Below, one piece after another: positions 46,588 through 56,780 of a DNA stretch of 64,000 nt. Every line of letters starts with the position of its first letter. Position 1 is the first letter of the stretch. Source of the stretch: Nereida sp. MMG025 (lineage in GTDB: Bacteria > Pseudomonadota > Alphaproteobacteria > Rhodobacterales > Rhodobacteraceae); the NCBI RefSeq assembly GCF_021654165.1, contig NZ_JAKFZN010000003.1, forward strand, positions 372,001 to 436,000, read 5' to 3'. The notes below the pieces were generated by a model that was given only the letters and a program-made list of their open reading frames with translations, was not told the origin of the DNA and did not search any database. A program made the translations under genes and the position numbers.

Positions 46588-47145
46588 CTATTGTGCGCCG
46601 CAATCACCCACCAGGTTTTCATATTGCCCGGTGATCCATCCCAAGGCTTGTTCGGGGTCACGGTTTTCCACTTGCCCTGTCAGACGCCCGAAAACGACTG
46701 CGGAGCGGGAATTGTCAATTATTTCAAGGTCTTGGCTGGTCAGAACAACTTCATAAACAAAAAAGGCCACCGCGATCAGAAGGATGCCGCGGAACACCCC
46801 GAAGAGAAAGCCCAACCCCTGGTCCAGCCCGCCAAGAACCGAGCGCTGAACAAGGGATGAAAACAACGGCGTGATGATCGACATGACGACCAGTGCAATG
46901 GCGAATACGGCTGCAAAGGCTGCGATGATTGCAAGCTCACAGCTTTCACCGATAAAGCTGCCGATATAGGGAATTTCCTTAACCAGCGGTTCCATCTTGC
47001 CCGCAAAAAGAGACGCCAAAATCGCAGCCGCGATCCAGCCCGCAATCGAGAGCGCTTCGCGGACAAATCCGCGGCTGTAGGCCAAAAGGGCTGAGACAAC
47101 GATAACCAGAGCTACGATACCGTCGATGATGGTGAAGCCTTCCAT
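46588..47145 (-). CDS. cvpA: CvpA family membrane protein
   Basis: Colicin V production protein family, inner membrane. 185 residues, four membrane helices. Seen are the N-terminal IIDGIVALVIVVSALLAYSRGFVREALSI, typical of CvpA, and LGGLDQGLGFLFGVFRGILLIAV. CvpA is genetically tied to purF in many genomes. A three-gene regulator cassette now sits between the two. The C-terminal 50 residues are soluble. Confidence 0.93.
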   Translation of the reverse strand: MEGFTIIDGIVALVIVVSALLAYSRGFVREALSIAGWIAAAILASLFAGKMEPLVKEIPYIGSFIGESCELAIIAAFAAVFAIALVVMSIITPLFSSLVQRSVLGGLDQGLGFLFGVFRGILLIAVAFFVYEVVLTSQDLEIIDNSRSAVVFGRLTGQVENRDPEQALGWITGQYENLVGDCGAQ

Positions 47146-47179
47146 GTGCCTCGTCCTTTTCTTTTAGCGCATTTCGCGC

Positions 47180-48544
47180 TTATCTTTCGCCAAAGACCTG
47201 CGTCACAAATGTGGCCAGATCGGGCATTTGTTTAAGGGTCAGACTGGTGCTGCCCTGTTGTTTTGCAGCCTGCGCTGCGATGGCTTGGGTGAAACCAAGT
47301 TTTTCCGCTTCTTTCAACCGATTTTCGGTCTGTGCGGCGGGTCTGAGCCCACCTGAAAGGCTAATCTCGCCAAAAACAACACACTCGGCGGGCAAAGCGG
47401 CGTCCTCGCGGGCTGAAACCAGAGCAGCCGCGACCGCCAGATCGGCAGCAGGCTCTGAGACGCGCATGCCGCCTGCAACGTTCAGATAGACATCCAAGCC
47501 TATAAACGGCACGCCTGCGCGGGCCTCCAACACAGCCAAGATCATTGCCAGACGTCCGCCGTCCCACCCCACAACGGTACGGCGCGGTTGGCTATGGGGG
47601 GAGGGGGCGACCAGCGCCTGAAATTCGCACAGCATGGGCCGTGAGCCTTCGATGCCCGCAAAAACCACTGATCCTGCCGTGGGCTTGCCGCGCTCGGACA
47701 AAAACAGGGCCGAAGGGTTTTTGACCTCGGCCAGTCCTTTGCCAGTCATCTCGAAAACGCCGATTTCATCGGCAGGCCCAAAGCGGTTTTTCACGGCGCG
47801 CAGGATACGGAAAGGGTGGCCGCGCTCGCCTTCAAAATAAAGCACCGTGTCGACCATATGTTCGACAACGCGCGGCCCCGCAATCTGGCCTTCTTTGGTG
47901 ACATGACCAACCATCACCACGGCGATGCCTTTGCGTTTGGCAAAGCTGGTCAACTCATGGGCGGCCGCACGCACCTGACTGACAGATCCAGGCGCGGCTT
48001 CAACATTATCGGCCCACATGGTTTGGATACTGTCGATGATGCACAGGTCGGGGTTTTCTTCTTCCAGCGTCGTCAGAATATCGCGCAGGTTGGTTTCTGC
48101 AGCCAGATGGACTGGGCTTTTGGTCAGCCCGAGCCGTTGGGCGCGCATGCGCACTTGGCCCGCGGCTTCCTCGCCAGAAACATAAATCACCTTCAACCCG
48201 TTACGGGCAAACCGTGCGGCGGCCTGCAGCAGCAAGGTGGATTTGCCAATTCCTGGGTCGCCGCCGACCAAGAGCGCCGATGCCTCAACCAAGCCACCGC
48301 CCAAAACGCGGTCCAATTCTCCCACGCCCGAAAGCGTGCGGGCAGGGGGCTCTTCTTGGGTTGCCAGATCGGTCAGAACCAGCGATTTGCCGCGCCGCGC
48401 GCCAAGCGACTTGCTGGCGGGACCAGACGACAGTGCCTTTTCTTCGGAAATCGTGTTCCATTCGCCGCAGTTTTCACAGCGCCCCGACCACTTGGTGAAC
48501 TGGGCTGCGCATGCAGAGCATTTGAAAGAGGGGGCTTTGGCCAT
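47180..48544 (-). CDS. radA: DNA repair protein RadA
   Basis: RecA-related ATPase that helps branch migration in recombination. 454 residues. The N-terminal zinc finger has C9, C12, C23, C26. Walker A is GGDPGIGKST, followed by the RadA motif KNRFG (VKNRFGPADEIGVFEM) and the C-terminal Lon-like domain (LDVYLNVAGGMRVSEPAADLAVAAALVS). Length is typical. It lies 34 nt before cvpA and 26 nt after the PqiA-like gene. Confidence 0.97.
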   Translation of the reverse strand: MAKAPSFKCSACAAQFTKWSGRCENCGEWNTISEEKALSSGPASKSLGARRGKSLVLTDLATQEEPPARTLSGVGELDRVLGGGLVEASALLVGGDPGIGKSTLLLQAAARFARNGLKVIYVSGEEAAGQVRMRAQRLGLTKSPVHLAAETNLRDILTTLEEENPDLCIIDSIQTMWADNVEAAPGSVSQVRAAAHELTSFAKRKGIAVVMVGHVTKEGQIAGPRVVEHMVDTVLYFEGERGHPFRILRAVKNRFGPADEIGVFEMTGKGLAEVKNPSALFLSERGKPTAGSVVFAGIEGSRPMLCEFQALVAPSPHSQPRRTVVGWDGGRLAMILAVLEARAGVPFIGLDVYLNVAGGMRVSEPAADLAVAAALVSAREDAALPAECVVFGEISLSGGLRPAAQTENRLKEAEKLGFTQAIAAQAAKQQGSTSLTLKQMPDLATFVTQVFGER

Positions 48545-48570
48545 GTCGGACCCTTATAAGGTGGGCTTTC

Positions 48571-49014
48571 TTACTGCCGCATCGTCCGCGCGCTTGCAAT
48601 CGACAAAGCGAGGCTGGCCAAAATGCAGGCCGTAAAGAGATAGAGCCCCCATGCGATTTCAACGCGGCCCACGCCGACACCTTTGGCCAAAACCACGTAA
48701 ACCGCGATCAGGAAGATATCGGCCATCGCCAGTTTGCCCATCAACGTCAGCGCGGGCAACGCGCGGTTAGACAGAAGCTGGAACTGCACCAAAGCAAGCC
48801 CGACGATTTTGAGAAGGGGGGCGACAAGGGCAAAGAAGGTGACAACAATCGCCAAAAATATATCCGTTTGCCAAAGCGCCTGCAGCCCCGAAATAACGGA
48901 AATCTCGGACAGTTGGAAAAACGGCAAAAGACCGGCCCGCATCAGCGGGGCGAACCAAGCAATGGGAAAAGCGACCAGCAACGCAAGGTTGGCCAGTTTT
49001 AAAAAGACGTGCAT
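48571..49014 (-). CDS. Paraquat-inducible protein A (PqiA-like) membrane protein
   Basis: 147 residues with four membrane helices, about the size of one PqiA module. The core SEISVISGLQALWQTDIFLAIVVTFFALVAPLLKIVGL and MGKLAMADIFLIAVYVV match PqiA. The amino-terminal zinc ribbon of larger PqiA proteins is absent. PqiA proteins work with MCE-type lipid transport systems; the nearby mlaE/mlaF pair fits this. It starts 9 nt after the preceding coiled-coil gene's stop. Confidence 0.85.
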   Translation of the reverse strand: MHVFLKLANLALLVAFPIAWFAPLMRAGLLPFFQLSEISVISGLQALWQTDIFLAIVVTFFALVAPLLKIVGLALVQFQLLSNRALPALTLMGKLAMADIFLIAVYVVLAKGVGVGRVEIAWGLYLFTACILASLALSIASARTMRQ

Positions 49015-49023
49015 GGCGGAATG

Positions 49024-49827
49024 TTATTCGGCCGCTGTGCTGGATGTCTCGTCTTTTGTTTTGGGCTTGAGCGCAACGACGGTTGGAACGGGCTTCATTT
49101 CGGCGGCTTCACGCTCCATGCGCAGGCCGATCTGGGGCAGAACTTCGGCCAGATCTTTTTCAAGACGCTGAATTTGTGCCTCGATCACGTTTTCATCCAA
49201 CTCAACTTGCTTGATCCACTCGCGCATTTCGCTCGTGGTCTGGTGGGCTTTGAGAATTCGGTCCTGATATTCCTCAAGCTCTTGTTTGCGCTGCATCAGG
49301 AAGGTGCGGGCGCGGTCCACCTTGTCATTCGAATACACGTCGGCCAATTCGCGGCTTTCAAAGCTCATCTGGCTGGCCACTTCAAGCAACGCAGGCTCAA
49401 GATCGCCAAGGTTGGGGTGATCGCGCAAAACTTCCATGCGCTCGCGCACCGCATCAAATTCGCGGTTCAGCACAAAATTCCCTTCGCGGTCCGCTTGATG
49501 TGCGGTCCAGTAAGCACGCGCCACGTCATCCATGCTCATCTTGAATTGGCGATGGCTTGTTTCCAATGACAATATGCGCCCTGCAGAGGGCAGGAAAAAG
49601 CAAAGGAACGTCATCAGGATCGCAAAGCCGATTTGCAGGTAAATGCCGGCTTCAGGGACCACCGTATCGCCCAAGGTGGCCGTCAGCCCCAACCACGGCC
49701 AAACACCGATGGCCGCCAAAACACATGAGGAGATTGCCGCCAGTGTGCCCAGAACAATCGCAAAAATAGCAAGGCGCTGCGCGAAAATCCGCAAAGACGT
49801 CAAAGTCGATGTATTGGTCGTATTCAT
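49024..49827 (-). CDS. Membrane-anchored coiled-coil protein of unknown function
   Basis: 267 residues. Two hydrophobic helices (about 19-40 and 60-85) are followed by a long helical, charged region (about 100-245) likely to form coiled coils: RILSLETSHRQFKMSMDDVARAYWTAHQADREGNF, SQMSFESRELADVYSNDKVDRARTFL, VIEAQIQRLEKDLAEVL. I recall this type as a conserved Rhodobacterales protein sometimes labelled a DNA repair protein, without support I can see. The ATG at 49827 follows GGGGG at about 9 nt; the TTG at 49851 is a less likely start. Confidence 0.75.
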   Translation of the reverse strand: MNTTNTSTLTSLRIFAQRLAIFAIVLGTLAAISSCVLAAIGVWPWLGLTATLGDTVVPEAGIYLQIGFAILMTFLCFFLPSAGRILSLETSHRQFKMSMDDVARAYWTAHQADREGNFVLNREFDAVRERMEVLRDHPNLGDLEPALLEVASQMSFESRELADVYSNDKVDRARTFLMQRKQELEEYQDRILKAHQTTSEMREWIKQVELDENVIEAQIQRLEKDLAEVLPQIGLRMEREAAEMKPVPTVVALKPKTKDETSSTAAE

Positions 49828-50041
49828 AAAAATCGGCCCCCAAGTATCCAAGTCACATTTTTACCTTAATTTGACTAAAGCACCGAATAAAAAGGGAAAA
49901 ACGGGGAAAAAAGAAAACAGCAAATCACCATGTCGTGGTTTGGTGACGTTTGGGCAACAAATGTGCCATGGTTCAGCGGCTCATTTTTCACGAATTGCGG
50001 ATGCGTATCGGCGAATCATTGCCGATTGCGCGGTAGGGCGG

Positions 50042-50782
50042 TCAGCGCACGGCCTCTATCGGTCCTGTGCTGCGCCCGTGGATGAACTGGTCCACATGCG
50101 GGTCTTGGGTGCTGTCCATCTCGACAACCGTGCCAGTCCATTTGATCACACCGTCATGCAGCATTGCCACGCGGTCCGCGATGGCGCGCACGCTGCTCAT
50201 ATCATGGGTGATGGTCATGGCCGTCGCGCCCATCTCGACCACAATCTCGCGGATCAAATCGTTGATTACGCCGGCCATAATCGGATCCAGGCCTGTGGTC
50301 GGCTCATCAAAAAAGATGATCTCGGGGTTTGCAGCGATTGCGCGGGCCAGACCGACACGTTTTTGCATGCCACCTGATAATTCGGCAGGAAACCTGTCGG
50401 CCACATCGGGCTTGAGGCCCACACGGCGCAGTTTCTCAATTGCAATATCGCGGGCCCGGGCTTTGTCCATGCCTGTTTGCGTCAGGCGGAAGGCGACGTT
50501 TTGCCAAACGGTCAAGCTGTCGAACAATGCGCCACCCTGAAACAGCATCCCGAAACGCGACAACAGGGCATCGCGGTCCCCTTTAGAGATGTCTTTGTCT
50601 GCCACGGTGATCGTGCCGACATCTGGTGTGACCAAACCAAGGATCGCTTTGAGCGTGACAGATTTGCCCGTGCCCGATCCGCCGATAATCACCATGCTTT
50701 CCCCTTTGGGGATATGCAGGTCCACGCCGCGCAGCACGTGGTTGTTGCCAAAGGCTTTATGAACATTGCTCAGACGGATCAT
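50042..50782 (-). CDS. mlaF: Phospholipid ABC transporter ATP-binding protein MlaF
   Basis: ATPase of the Mla phospholipid transport system of the outer membrane. 246 residues. Walker A GGSGTGKSVTLK, signature LSGGMQKRVGLARA, Walker B IIFFDEPTTGLDP and a D-loop. The C-terminal ITHDMSSVRAIADRVAMLHDGVI is as in MlaF rather than in importers of sugars. The ATG overlaps the mlaE stop (50779-50782). mlaD and mlaC are not nearby. Confidence 0.93.
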   Translation of the reverse strand: MIRLSNVHKAFGNNHVLRGVDLHIPKGESMVIIGGSGTGKSVTLKAILGLVTPDVGTITVADKDISKGDRDALLSRFGMLFQGGALFDSLTVWQNVAFRLTQTGMDKARARDIAIEKLRRVGLKPDVADRFPAELSGGMQKRVGLARAIAANPEIIFFDEPTTGLDPIMAGVINDLIREIVVEMGATAMTITHDMSSVRAIADRVAMLHDGVIKWTGTVVEMDSTQDPHVDQFIHGRSTGPIEAVR

Positions 50783-51555
50783 GCGCTAAAAAACAACTCT
50801 GTCAGCAGGTAGTTGGCTGCAAGGATCATTACGCTGGCCGCCACAACTGCGGCCTTGGTCGCACGTCCCACACCTTGTGCGCCGCGTCCCGAACGCATGC
50901 CGAAATAGCACCCCATCAGGGCGATAATGAAGCCAAAGACAGCGCCTTTGACCAAACCACTGGCCACGTCCCAGAATTCAAGAAAATCGACAGTGTTCTG
51001 CAAATAGGCCGCAGGGTTAAACCCAAGCCGCGACACACCCACAAGATAGCCGCCCATGATTCCGATGATATCACCCACCAGCACCAAAACAGGCACGGTC
51101 AGGGTGGCGGCCAGCACGCGCGGCACTGTCAGATATTTCATGGGATTGGTGGACAGCGTGACAAGCGCATCAATCTGTTCGGTCACTTTCATCGTGCCGA
51201 TCTCTGCCGCGATAGAGGAGGCAACACGTGCGGCCACCATCAGACCGCCAAGGACCGGGCCAAGCTCGCGCACCATGCCGATGGCGACGATAGAGGGAAC
51301 CACCGCTTCGGCGTTAAACCGTGCGCCACCTGCATAAATCTGCAAAGCCAGCGCCCCGCCGGTGAACAGGGCCGTCAGGCCGACAACAGGCAGGCTGAAA
51401 TAGCCGATCGTCATGCATGCGCTGATAAATTCGCGCCAGTAAAATGGGGGGCGCAGCATATGGCCGACGGTTTGGCCCGCAAACAGTGTGACCGCCCCGA
51501 TGCTTGCAAGGATGGCAAGCGTGGCACGGCCAATGCTGGCAAGAAAAGCCGTCAT
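50779..51555 (-). CDS. mlaE: Phospholipid ABC transporter permease MlaE
   Basis: Membrane subunit of the Mla system. 258 residues, about six membrane segments. The MlaE signature is clear: [75 protein letters not shown]. It overlaps mlaF downstream and alr upstream by 4 nt each, so alr-mlaE-mlaF is an operon. Confidence 0.94.
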   Translation of the reverse strand: MTAFLASIGRATLAILASIGAVTLFAGQTVGHMLRPPFYWREFISACMTIGYFSLPVVGLTALFTGGALALQIYAGGARFNAEAVVPSIVAIGMVRELGPVLGGLMVAARVASSIAAEIGTMKVTEQIDALVTLSTNPMKYLTVPRVLAATLTVPVLVLVGDIIGIMGGYLVGVSRLGFNPAAYLQNTVDFLEFWDVASGLVKGAVFGFIIALMGCYFGMRSGRGAQGVGRATKAAVVAASVMILAANYLLTELFFSA

Positions 51556-52592
51556 CCCGCGTAGCGCCGCGCATAGCGCGCACCAAGAGAGGTCAGGATT
51601 TCATAGCCGATGGTGCCTGCGGCTTCGGCCAGATCGTCCACGCCTTGGTGGGCGCATAGCACATCCAATGTTGCAGGGGTGTCGCGCAGATCGGTGATAT
51701 CGACAGTGATCAGATCCATCGAAACACGGCCGACAACAGGGCAGGCGGTGTCCTCATGATACATCAGCGCCTTGGGCCCCATCGCACGGATCAAACCATC
51801 GGCATAACCGCCAGACACCGTTGCGATGCGGCGATTGGACGGGGCGATATAGCTGTTGCCATACCCCACAGCTTCGCCTTCCACGACATCGCGCACCTGA
51901 ACGACAGGCAGCGAAAGGGCAACAACAGGTGCCGCGTCAGCAAAGGGCATCCCCCCGTATAGGCCGATGCCCGGGCGCGTCATATCAAAGTGGTATTTCG
52001 GACCAAGCAATGTGCCACCTGTCGCCGACAAGGACAGCGGCGCCTGAACGCCCGCCGTCATTTCAAGAAAGTTGTCGCATTGAAATGCATTCATCGGGTG
52101 ATCAGGCTCATCGGCGCAGGCCAGATGGCTCATCACCAATGTGGGGTTTTGCGACAACGCGATGTCACGCACGGCTGCCCATTCGCCGGCTTCAAGGCCC
52201 AAGCGGTTCATGCCTGTGTCCAACTGGATCCCAAATGGCGCATCGGGCAGGGCCTCAAGATGACGGGTCAGCTGGTTTATGCTGTTGATCATGGGCGTCA
52301 GCGACAGATCGTTGATCATGTCGGTATCGCCGCGCATATGGCCGCCGAAAATGTTGATGGTGACACCTTCGCCCAAAGCGCCACGCACCTCGGCACCTTC
52401 TTCGGCCATGGCCACAAAAAAGGTGCGCGCCCCTGCCTTGGCCAAGGCCCGCGCCACACGCGCGGCCCCAAGCCCATAGCCATTTGCTTTGATCACAGCC
52501 GCGGTTTGCGTGCCACTGCCAGACAGCGCATCAAGGCTGCGCCAGTTTTCGACCAAAGCGTCGAGCGATATTGTAAGATGTCCGGTTGCCAT
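51552..52592 (-). CDS. alr: Alanine racemase
   Basis: PLP enzyme making D-alanine for peptidoglycan. 346 residues. The PLP lysine is K35 in [13 protein letters not shown]; other marks are [18 protein letters not shown] and, near the C-terminus, GYGNSYIAP with its downstream [12 protein letters not shown]. Start ATG 52592 is chosen because the family begins there; the open frame runs to 52634 with no support. It follows dnaB by 57 nt and overlaps mlaE. Confidence 0.95.
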   Translation of the reverse strand: MATGHLTISLDALVENWRSLDALSGSGTQTAAVIKANGYGLGAARVARALAKAGARTFFVAMAEEGAEVRGALGEGVTINIFGGHMRGDTDMINDLSLTPMINSINQLTRHLEALPDAPFGIQLDTGMNRLGLEAGEWAAVRDIALSQNPTLVMSHLACADEPDHPMNAFQCDNFLEMTAGVQAPLSLSATGGTLLGPKYHFDMTRPGIGLYGGMPFADAAPVVALSLPVVQVRDVVEGEAVGYGNSYIAPSNRRIATVSGGYADGLIRAMGPKALMYHEDTACPVVGRVSMDLITVDITDLRDTPATLDVLCAHQGVDDLAEAAGTIGYEILTSLGARYARRYAG

Positions 52593-52649
52593 ACGCGCCG
52601 TTTTCGCAGGTGTTGCGCCAAGGTCAAGGACCAATAAGGCGCAAGCCCC

Positions 52650-54152
52650 CTAGAACCCTTGTTCGCCACCGTCTTGTTGCCAAGCCTTGGCCAGATTGCC
52701 AAAGCGTGTGAACCGCCCTTCGAAGGACAGATCAACGCTGCCGATGGGACCGTGACGCTGCTTGCCGATGATGACCTCGGCCTTGCCGTGCAGGCGTTCC
52801 ATCTCTTCTTGCCATGTGGCCATCTTCTCAAGATCGTGGTCACCTGGTTTTTCACGTTCTTTGTAATATTCCTCGCGGAACACAAACATCACCACATCGG
52901 CGTCCTGCTCGATCGAGCCTGATTCCCGCAGGTCGCTGAGTTGCGGGCGCTTGTCTTCGCGGTTCTCCACCTGACGGCTGAGCTGCGACAGCGCGACCAC
53001 GGGGATGTCGAGTTCCTTGGCAATCGCCTTGAGGCCTTGGGTGATCTCGGACACCTCGTTCACGCGGCTGTCTTTGGCCGTCGCAGGGCGCAACAGTTGA
53101 AGGTAGTCCACAAACAAAGCGTCCAACCCATGTGTTCGTTTGAGCCGCCGCGCCCGCGCAGCCAACTGGCTGATTGGCAGGGCAGGCGTGTCATCGATGT
53201 AAAGCGGGCAGGATTCCAGCGATTTGGCGGCATCCACAAAGCGGCGGAACTCTGTTTCGGTCATGTCGCCGCGTCGGATCTGTTCGCTTGGCACCTCGGA
53301 GGCTTCGGACAGGATCCGCGCGGCCAGTTGCTCGGCGCTCATTTCAAGGCTGAAAAAGCCAACAACACCGCCATCCACGGCGCCTTGTTCGCCTTCGTGG
53401 GTTGTGCCTTTCTTGTAGGCCTTGGCGATGTTGAACGCCACGTTGGTCGCAAGCGATGTCTTACCCATCGACGGACGCCCCGCAAGGATCAGAAGGTCAG
53501 AGCGGTGCAGCCCGCCCAGTTTTTTGTCCAGATCGGTCAGCCCTGTGCTGACACCCGCCATGCCCCCGTCGCGCTGGTAGGCAGCATTGGCCACATTCAC
53601 TGCATCGGTGACGGCCTTGAGGAACGACTGAAACCCTTGTTCCGCTTGGCCCGCTTCTGCCAGCTTATACAGCTTTTGTTCGGCTTCGACGATCTGTTCC
53701 TTTGGTTCGCTATCCACCTCGACCTTCTGGGCCTTGGCAGCGATATCGCGGCCCACCTGGATCAACTCGCGGCGGATCGCCAGATCATAGATCATCTGCG
53801 CATAATCACGCGCCGCGAAGCTGGCAATCGACGCCCCGCCCAGTTTGACCAGATACGCCGCACCGCCCAGTTCCTTCAGGCCTTCGTCGTCCTCCATAAA
53901 GGATTTCAGCGTCACGGGGCTGGCCAGCGCGTTTTTGGAAATCCGCGCCTTGGCCACATCGAAAATGCGCGCGTGCACCGGATCATAGAAATGCTCGGCA
54001 CCGATGATGCTGGCAACGCGGTCGAAAATATCGTTGTTGGTCAGGATCGCGCCCAACAGCTGTTGTTCGGCCTCGATGGAGTGGGGCAGTAACGTGCCGT
54101 CTGCGTCCCCTTCAACAGGTGCCACTTGTCCGATTGTCGAAATCTCGTTCAT
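52650..54152 (-). CDS. dnaB: Replicative DNA helicase DnaB
   Basis: Hexameric helicase that opens the replication fork. 500 residues. The N-terminal domain begins with LPHSIEAEQQLLGAILTNN; the RecA-like domain has Walker A GRPSMGKTSLA, EMSAEQLAARIL, FVDYLQLLRP and the arginine region LSQLSRQVENR. No intein is present. Start ATG 54152 follows GAGGGG at 6 nt; a GTG codon directly before it is less likely. It comes after pyrE, separated by a terminator and 211 nt. Confidence 0.97.
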   Translation of the reverse strand: MNEISTIGQVAPVEGDADGTLLPHSIEAEQQLLGAILTNNDIFDRVASIIGAEHFYDPVHARIFDVAKARISKNALASPVTLKSFMEDDEGLKELGGAAYLVKLGGASIASFAARDYAQMIYDLAIRRELIQVGRDIAAKAQKVEVDSEPKEQIVEAEQKLYKLAEAGQAEQGFQSFLKAVTDAVNVANAAYQRDGGMAGVSTGLTDLDKKLGGLHRSDLLILAGRPSMGKTSLATNVAFNIAKAYKKGTTHEGEQGAVDGGVVGFFSLEMSAEQLAARILSEASEVPSEQIRRGDMTETEFRRFVDAAKSLESCPLYIDDTPALPISQLAARARRLKRTHGLDALFVDYLQLLRPATAKDSRVNEVSEITQGLKAIAKELDIPVVALSQLSRQVENREDKRPQLSDLRESGSIEQDADVVMFVFREEYYKEREKPGDHDLEKMATWQEEMERLHGKAEVIIGKQRHGPIGSVDLSFEGRFTRFGNLAKAWQQDGGEQGF

Positions 54153-54306
54153 CACTGCCCCTCATTTCACCGTCCCGCGTGTGATCTTTGATCTGTTTCG
54201 CGGTGTCCCCAGTGCTGTCAGTCTCTACCCAAAGAGGCGCGACAGACGCAATGTGCAAATCTTTGTGGATAACCTGAAGGCTACCACATCTGGGGCACAA
54301 AGCAAG

Positions 54307-54335
54307 AAAGCCCGCAATATGCTGCGGGCTTTTTC
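54307..54335 (-). terminator. Terminator after pyrE
   Basis: A stem of about 9 bp, GCCCGCAAT pairing with ATTGCGGGC-type arms (54311-54330 including loop), flanked by A-rich and T-rich runs. On the minus strand it is followed by TTTCTTGCTTT, so it ends the pyrC-pyrE transcript before dnaB. On the + strand it is also followed by a T-run. Confidence 0.75.
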
Positions 54336-54363
54336 TGAAATCATTGGATTCTTTTTTTGGGCA

Positions 54364-55047
54364 CTAAACGCGATCTTTGTTGCGCTCTTGCCACTCACGC
54401 GGGGCGTTCAAGAATGCCTCCACTTCAGTGATGGTTGTGTCATCAAACGCGCCTTGCGCTTTGGCCTCGGCCAGAACGTCCCACCATGTGCACAGGCTGA
54501 TCAGCCCAACCCCATGATCGCCAAGGGTTTTCTCGGTCTCGGGGAAAATGCCGTAATAAAAGATCACGGCGGTCCAGTTGCACGATGCACCTGTTTCGCG
54601 GATCGCATCCACGAACGACAGCTTGCTGCCGCCATCGGTGGTCAGGTCTTCGACCAGCAGCACGCGCTGGCCTTCGCTCATCTCGCCCTCGATTCGCGCA
54701 TTGCGTCCGTAGCCCTTGGGTTTCTTGCGCACATAGGTCATCGGCAGCGCCATGCGTTCGGCCACGAAGGCCGAAAACGGAATACCTGCGGTTTCGCCAC
54801 CAGCCACGTTATCAAACGCCTCAAAACCCGCCGTGCGCATGGTTTCCACCACCAGAAAATCCATCAAGGTGCTGCGGATACGCGGATAGCTGATCAGCTT
54901 GCGGCAATCGATGTAGGTGGGCGAGGGCAGTCCACTGGCCAGTTTGAACGGCTCGGCTGCGTTGAAATGCACGGCCTTGATCTCAAGAAGCATCCGTGCG
55001 GTCAGGCGGGCGATTTCAGTGCTGTCGGGGAAAGAAGACGGGATCAT
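54364..55047 (-). CDS. pyrE: Orotate phosphoribosyltransferase
   Basis: Makes orotidine monophosphate from orotate and PRPP in pyrimidine synthesis. 227 residues. The PRPP-binding motif [13 protein letters not shown] is present. The start directly abuts the pyrC stop (TAA then ATG on the minus strand), so the pair is an operon. Residues 205-227 ([15 protein letters not shown] at the end) extend a little beyond short PyrE forms; the long form is common in alphaproteobacteria. Confidence 0.96.
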   Translation of the reverse strand: MIPSSFPDSTEIARLTARMLLEIKAVHFNAAEPFKLASGLPSPTYIDCRKLISYPRIRSTLMDFLVVETMRTAGFEAFDNVAGGETAGIPFSAFVAERMALPMTYVRKKPKGYGRNARIEGEMSEGQRVLLVEDLTTDGGSKLSFVDAIRETGASCNWTAVIFYYGIFPETEKTLGDHGVGLISLCTWWDVLAEAKAQGAFDDTTITEVEAFLNAPREWQERNKDRV

Positions 55048-56088
55048 TTATGCCTCTACATGCCAAAGAAGGGGAAAGCCCGGATCAAAGAGCGTCACAG
55101 GCCCTTCGCCGGTCATCAGTTTGTCAGGGTAGGCCACAGGATCGCCCTTGGTCAGGGTGATTGTGCCCTCGTTCACAGGCAGCCCGTAATAGGCAGGCCC
55201 ATTCAGCGAAGTAAACGCCTCCAGCTTGTCCAACGCGCCCGCGTCCTCAAATACATGGGCCAGACAGGACATCGTGTTGGTCGCACTAAAGACACCCGCG
55301 CAGCCACAGGCCTGTTCCTTGTTGGGGTCGGTGTGCGGCGCACTGTCGGTCCCAAGGAAAAACCGTGCGTCGCCCGAGGTCGCAGCGGCCATCAGCGCCT
55401 TGCGGTGCTCTTCGCGCTTGGCGACAGGCAGGCAATAGTAGTGCGGTTTGATCCCGCCCACGAGGATATGATTGCGGTTGATAATCAGATGGTGCGTTGT
55501 GATCGTCGCGGCCAGATTGCGGTCGGCCGTTTGCACATAGTCCACCGCATCGCGGGTGGTGACATGCTCCATAATAACCTTCAGCTCAGGCACATCGCGG
55601 CGCAACGGTTCCAGAACGCGGTCGATAAAAACGGCTTCCCGGTCAAAGATGTCGATCTCTGCGTCCGTAACCTCGCCGTGACAGCACAATGGCACACCCG
55701 CCTCGGCCATCGCCTCAAGCACAGGGCGCACCTTGGCCATGTCGCGCACACCGCTGGCCGAATTCGTCGTCGCGCCGGCAGGATAGAGCTTGACCGCCGT
55801 GATGATCCCCGCCTTATGCGCCGCCACAACATCCGCCCCATCCGTCTCTTCCGTCAGATAGAGCATCATCAGCGGCTCAAAGGGCGCGCCTTCGGGCATC
55901 GCCGCATCAATTCGTGCGCGGTAGGCCGCGGCATCCGCACCCGTTACAACAGGCGGCACAAGGTTTGGCATCACGATCGCGCGCCCAAAATGGCGGGTGG
56001 TTTCGGGCAGAACGGCTTGCAACATGGCGCCGTCGCGCAGGTGCAGGTGCCAATCATCGGGGCGGCGGATCGTCAGGGTTTGTGTCAT
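55048..56088 (-). CDS. pyrC: Dihydroorotase
   Basis: Zinc enzyme of pyrimidine synthesis that closes carbamoyl-aspartate to dihydroorotate. 346 residues of the E. coli PyrC type: zinc motif [10 protein letters not shown] near the N-terminus, [13 protein letters not shown] with the carboxylated lysine, [18 protein letters not shown] and the substrate part LGTDSAPHT. Start ATG 56088 matches the family start; the open frame runs to 56106. pyrE follows without a gap. A 202-nt gap precedes it, in which I see no clear promoter. Confidence 0.96.
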   Translation of the reverse strand: MTQTLTIRRPDDWHLHLRDGAMLQAVLPETTRHFGRAIVMPNLVPPVVTGADAAAYRARIDAAMPEGAPFEPLMMLYLTEETDGADVVAAHKAGIITAVKLYPAGATTNSASGVRDMAKVRPVLEAMAEAGVPLCCHGEVTDAEIDIFDREAVFIDRVLEPLRRDVPELKVIMEHVTTRDAVDYVQTADRNLAATITTHHLIINRNHILVGGIKPHYYCLPVAKREEHRKALMAAATSGDARFFLGTDSAPHTDPNKEQACGCAGVFSATNTMSCLAHVFEDAGALDKLEAFTSLNGPAYYGLPVNEGTITLTKGDPVAYPDKLMTGEGPVTLFDPGFPLLWHVEA

Positions 56089-56290
56089 GCCTGTGCAGTT
56101 ACCCAATTGTGCGCGGCGCTGCTAGTGACAAAATTGAGGCGTGCTTGCGTGCTTTCCCCACAAAAGCCCGACCACATATGCTGGACGCCCCTGTGTGAAT
56201 CGTCCAATATGCTGCAAGCGCGAAATATTGCGCCAACCAAGTGTATTGCTCAAAAACCCTCGGCTCAGGGTATCGAAAAAAGGAAGTTCC

Positions 56291-56569
56291 ATGCTTATCA
56301 CTTTGCTCATCGGCGTCGCCTGCGGTTTGGCCGTCCCTCACGTAGAGGGTACAATCAAAGGGTTCATGGAAACAGTGACCCTCAAGTCGATCACCCTTGA
56401 AACCAACGAGATGGACATGCTGGCGTTGCTGGTGCTTTTGATCGGCGCGTCGATGATCTGCGGGCTGCTGGGCATCTCCACATCGGCCTTTCTGTTGGCT
56501 TTGGGCGCTTTGTTGGGGCTTTTTGGCAAACGCCTTGTCGCGGCCATCACCTCCGGCACGAAATCCTGA
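56291..56569 (+). CDS. Small membrane protein (92 residues)
   Basis: Two hydrophobic segments (about 2-16 and 40-78, the second long enough for two helices), a short linker (EGTIKGFMETVTLKSITLE) and a basic tail. No family recognised. ATG 56291 has AAGGA 7 nt upstream; the longer open frame to 56141 lacks one. It has its own strong terminator 18 nt after the stop, so it is probably a single-gene unit. Divergent from pyrC. Confidence 0.7.
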   Translation: MLITLLIGVACGLAVPHVEGTIKGFMETVTLKSITLETNEMDMLALLVLLIGASMICGLLGISTSAFLLALGALLGLFGKRLVAAITSGTKS

Positions 56570-56587
56570 ACTCCCAAAAGACTGTGC

Positions 56588-56621
56588 AAAGGCCCGCCGG
56601 TGCAAACTGGCGGGCCTTTTC
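56588..56621 (+). terminator. Intrinsic terminator after the small membrane protein
   Basis: A perfect stem AAGGCCCGCC with GGCGGGCCTT (56589-56618) is followed by TTTTC. It is a good Rho-independent terminator. Confidence 0.85.
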
Positions 56622-56780
56622 GTTGCGGAGTTGGCAAATTCTTTATGGTTTCCTGCGTGTTACCGCCGAGCATTGCAAAAGATGCATGGCGGCTTTGAGC
56701 AAACTGCGTCTTCTCGCACCTGCAGCATTACGCCATATTAGGCCCAAGGGATGGCAGACACGCGAACAGGAGAGACCGAC

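Noticed and set aside
52941-54092. 383-residue + strand frame opposite dnaB
   Set aside because: Antisense shadow of dnaB with no domain or ribosome-binding site.
54004-56400. A 798-residue open frame on the + strand
   Set aside because: It runs antisense across dnaB, pyrE and pyrC, which are certain genes, and its translation is low-complexity His/Arg/Gln-rich. It is a codon-bias shadow.
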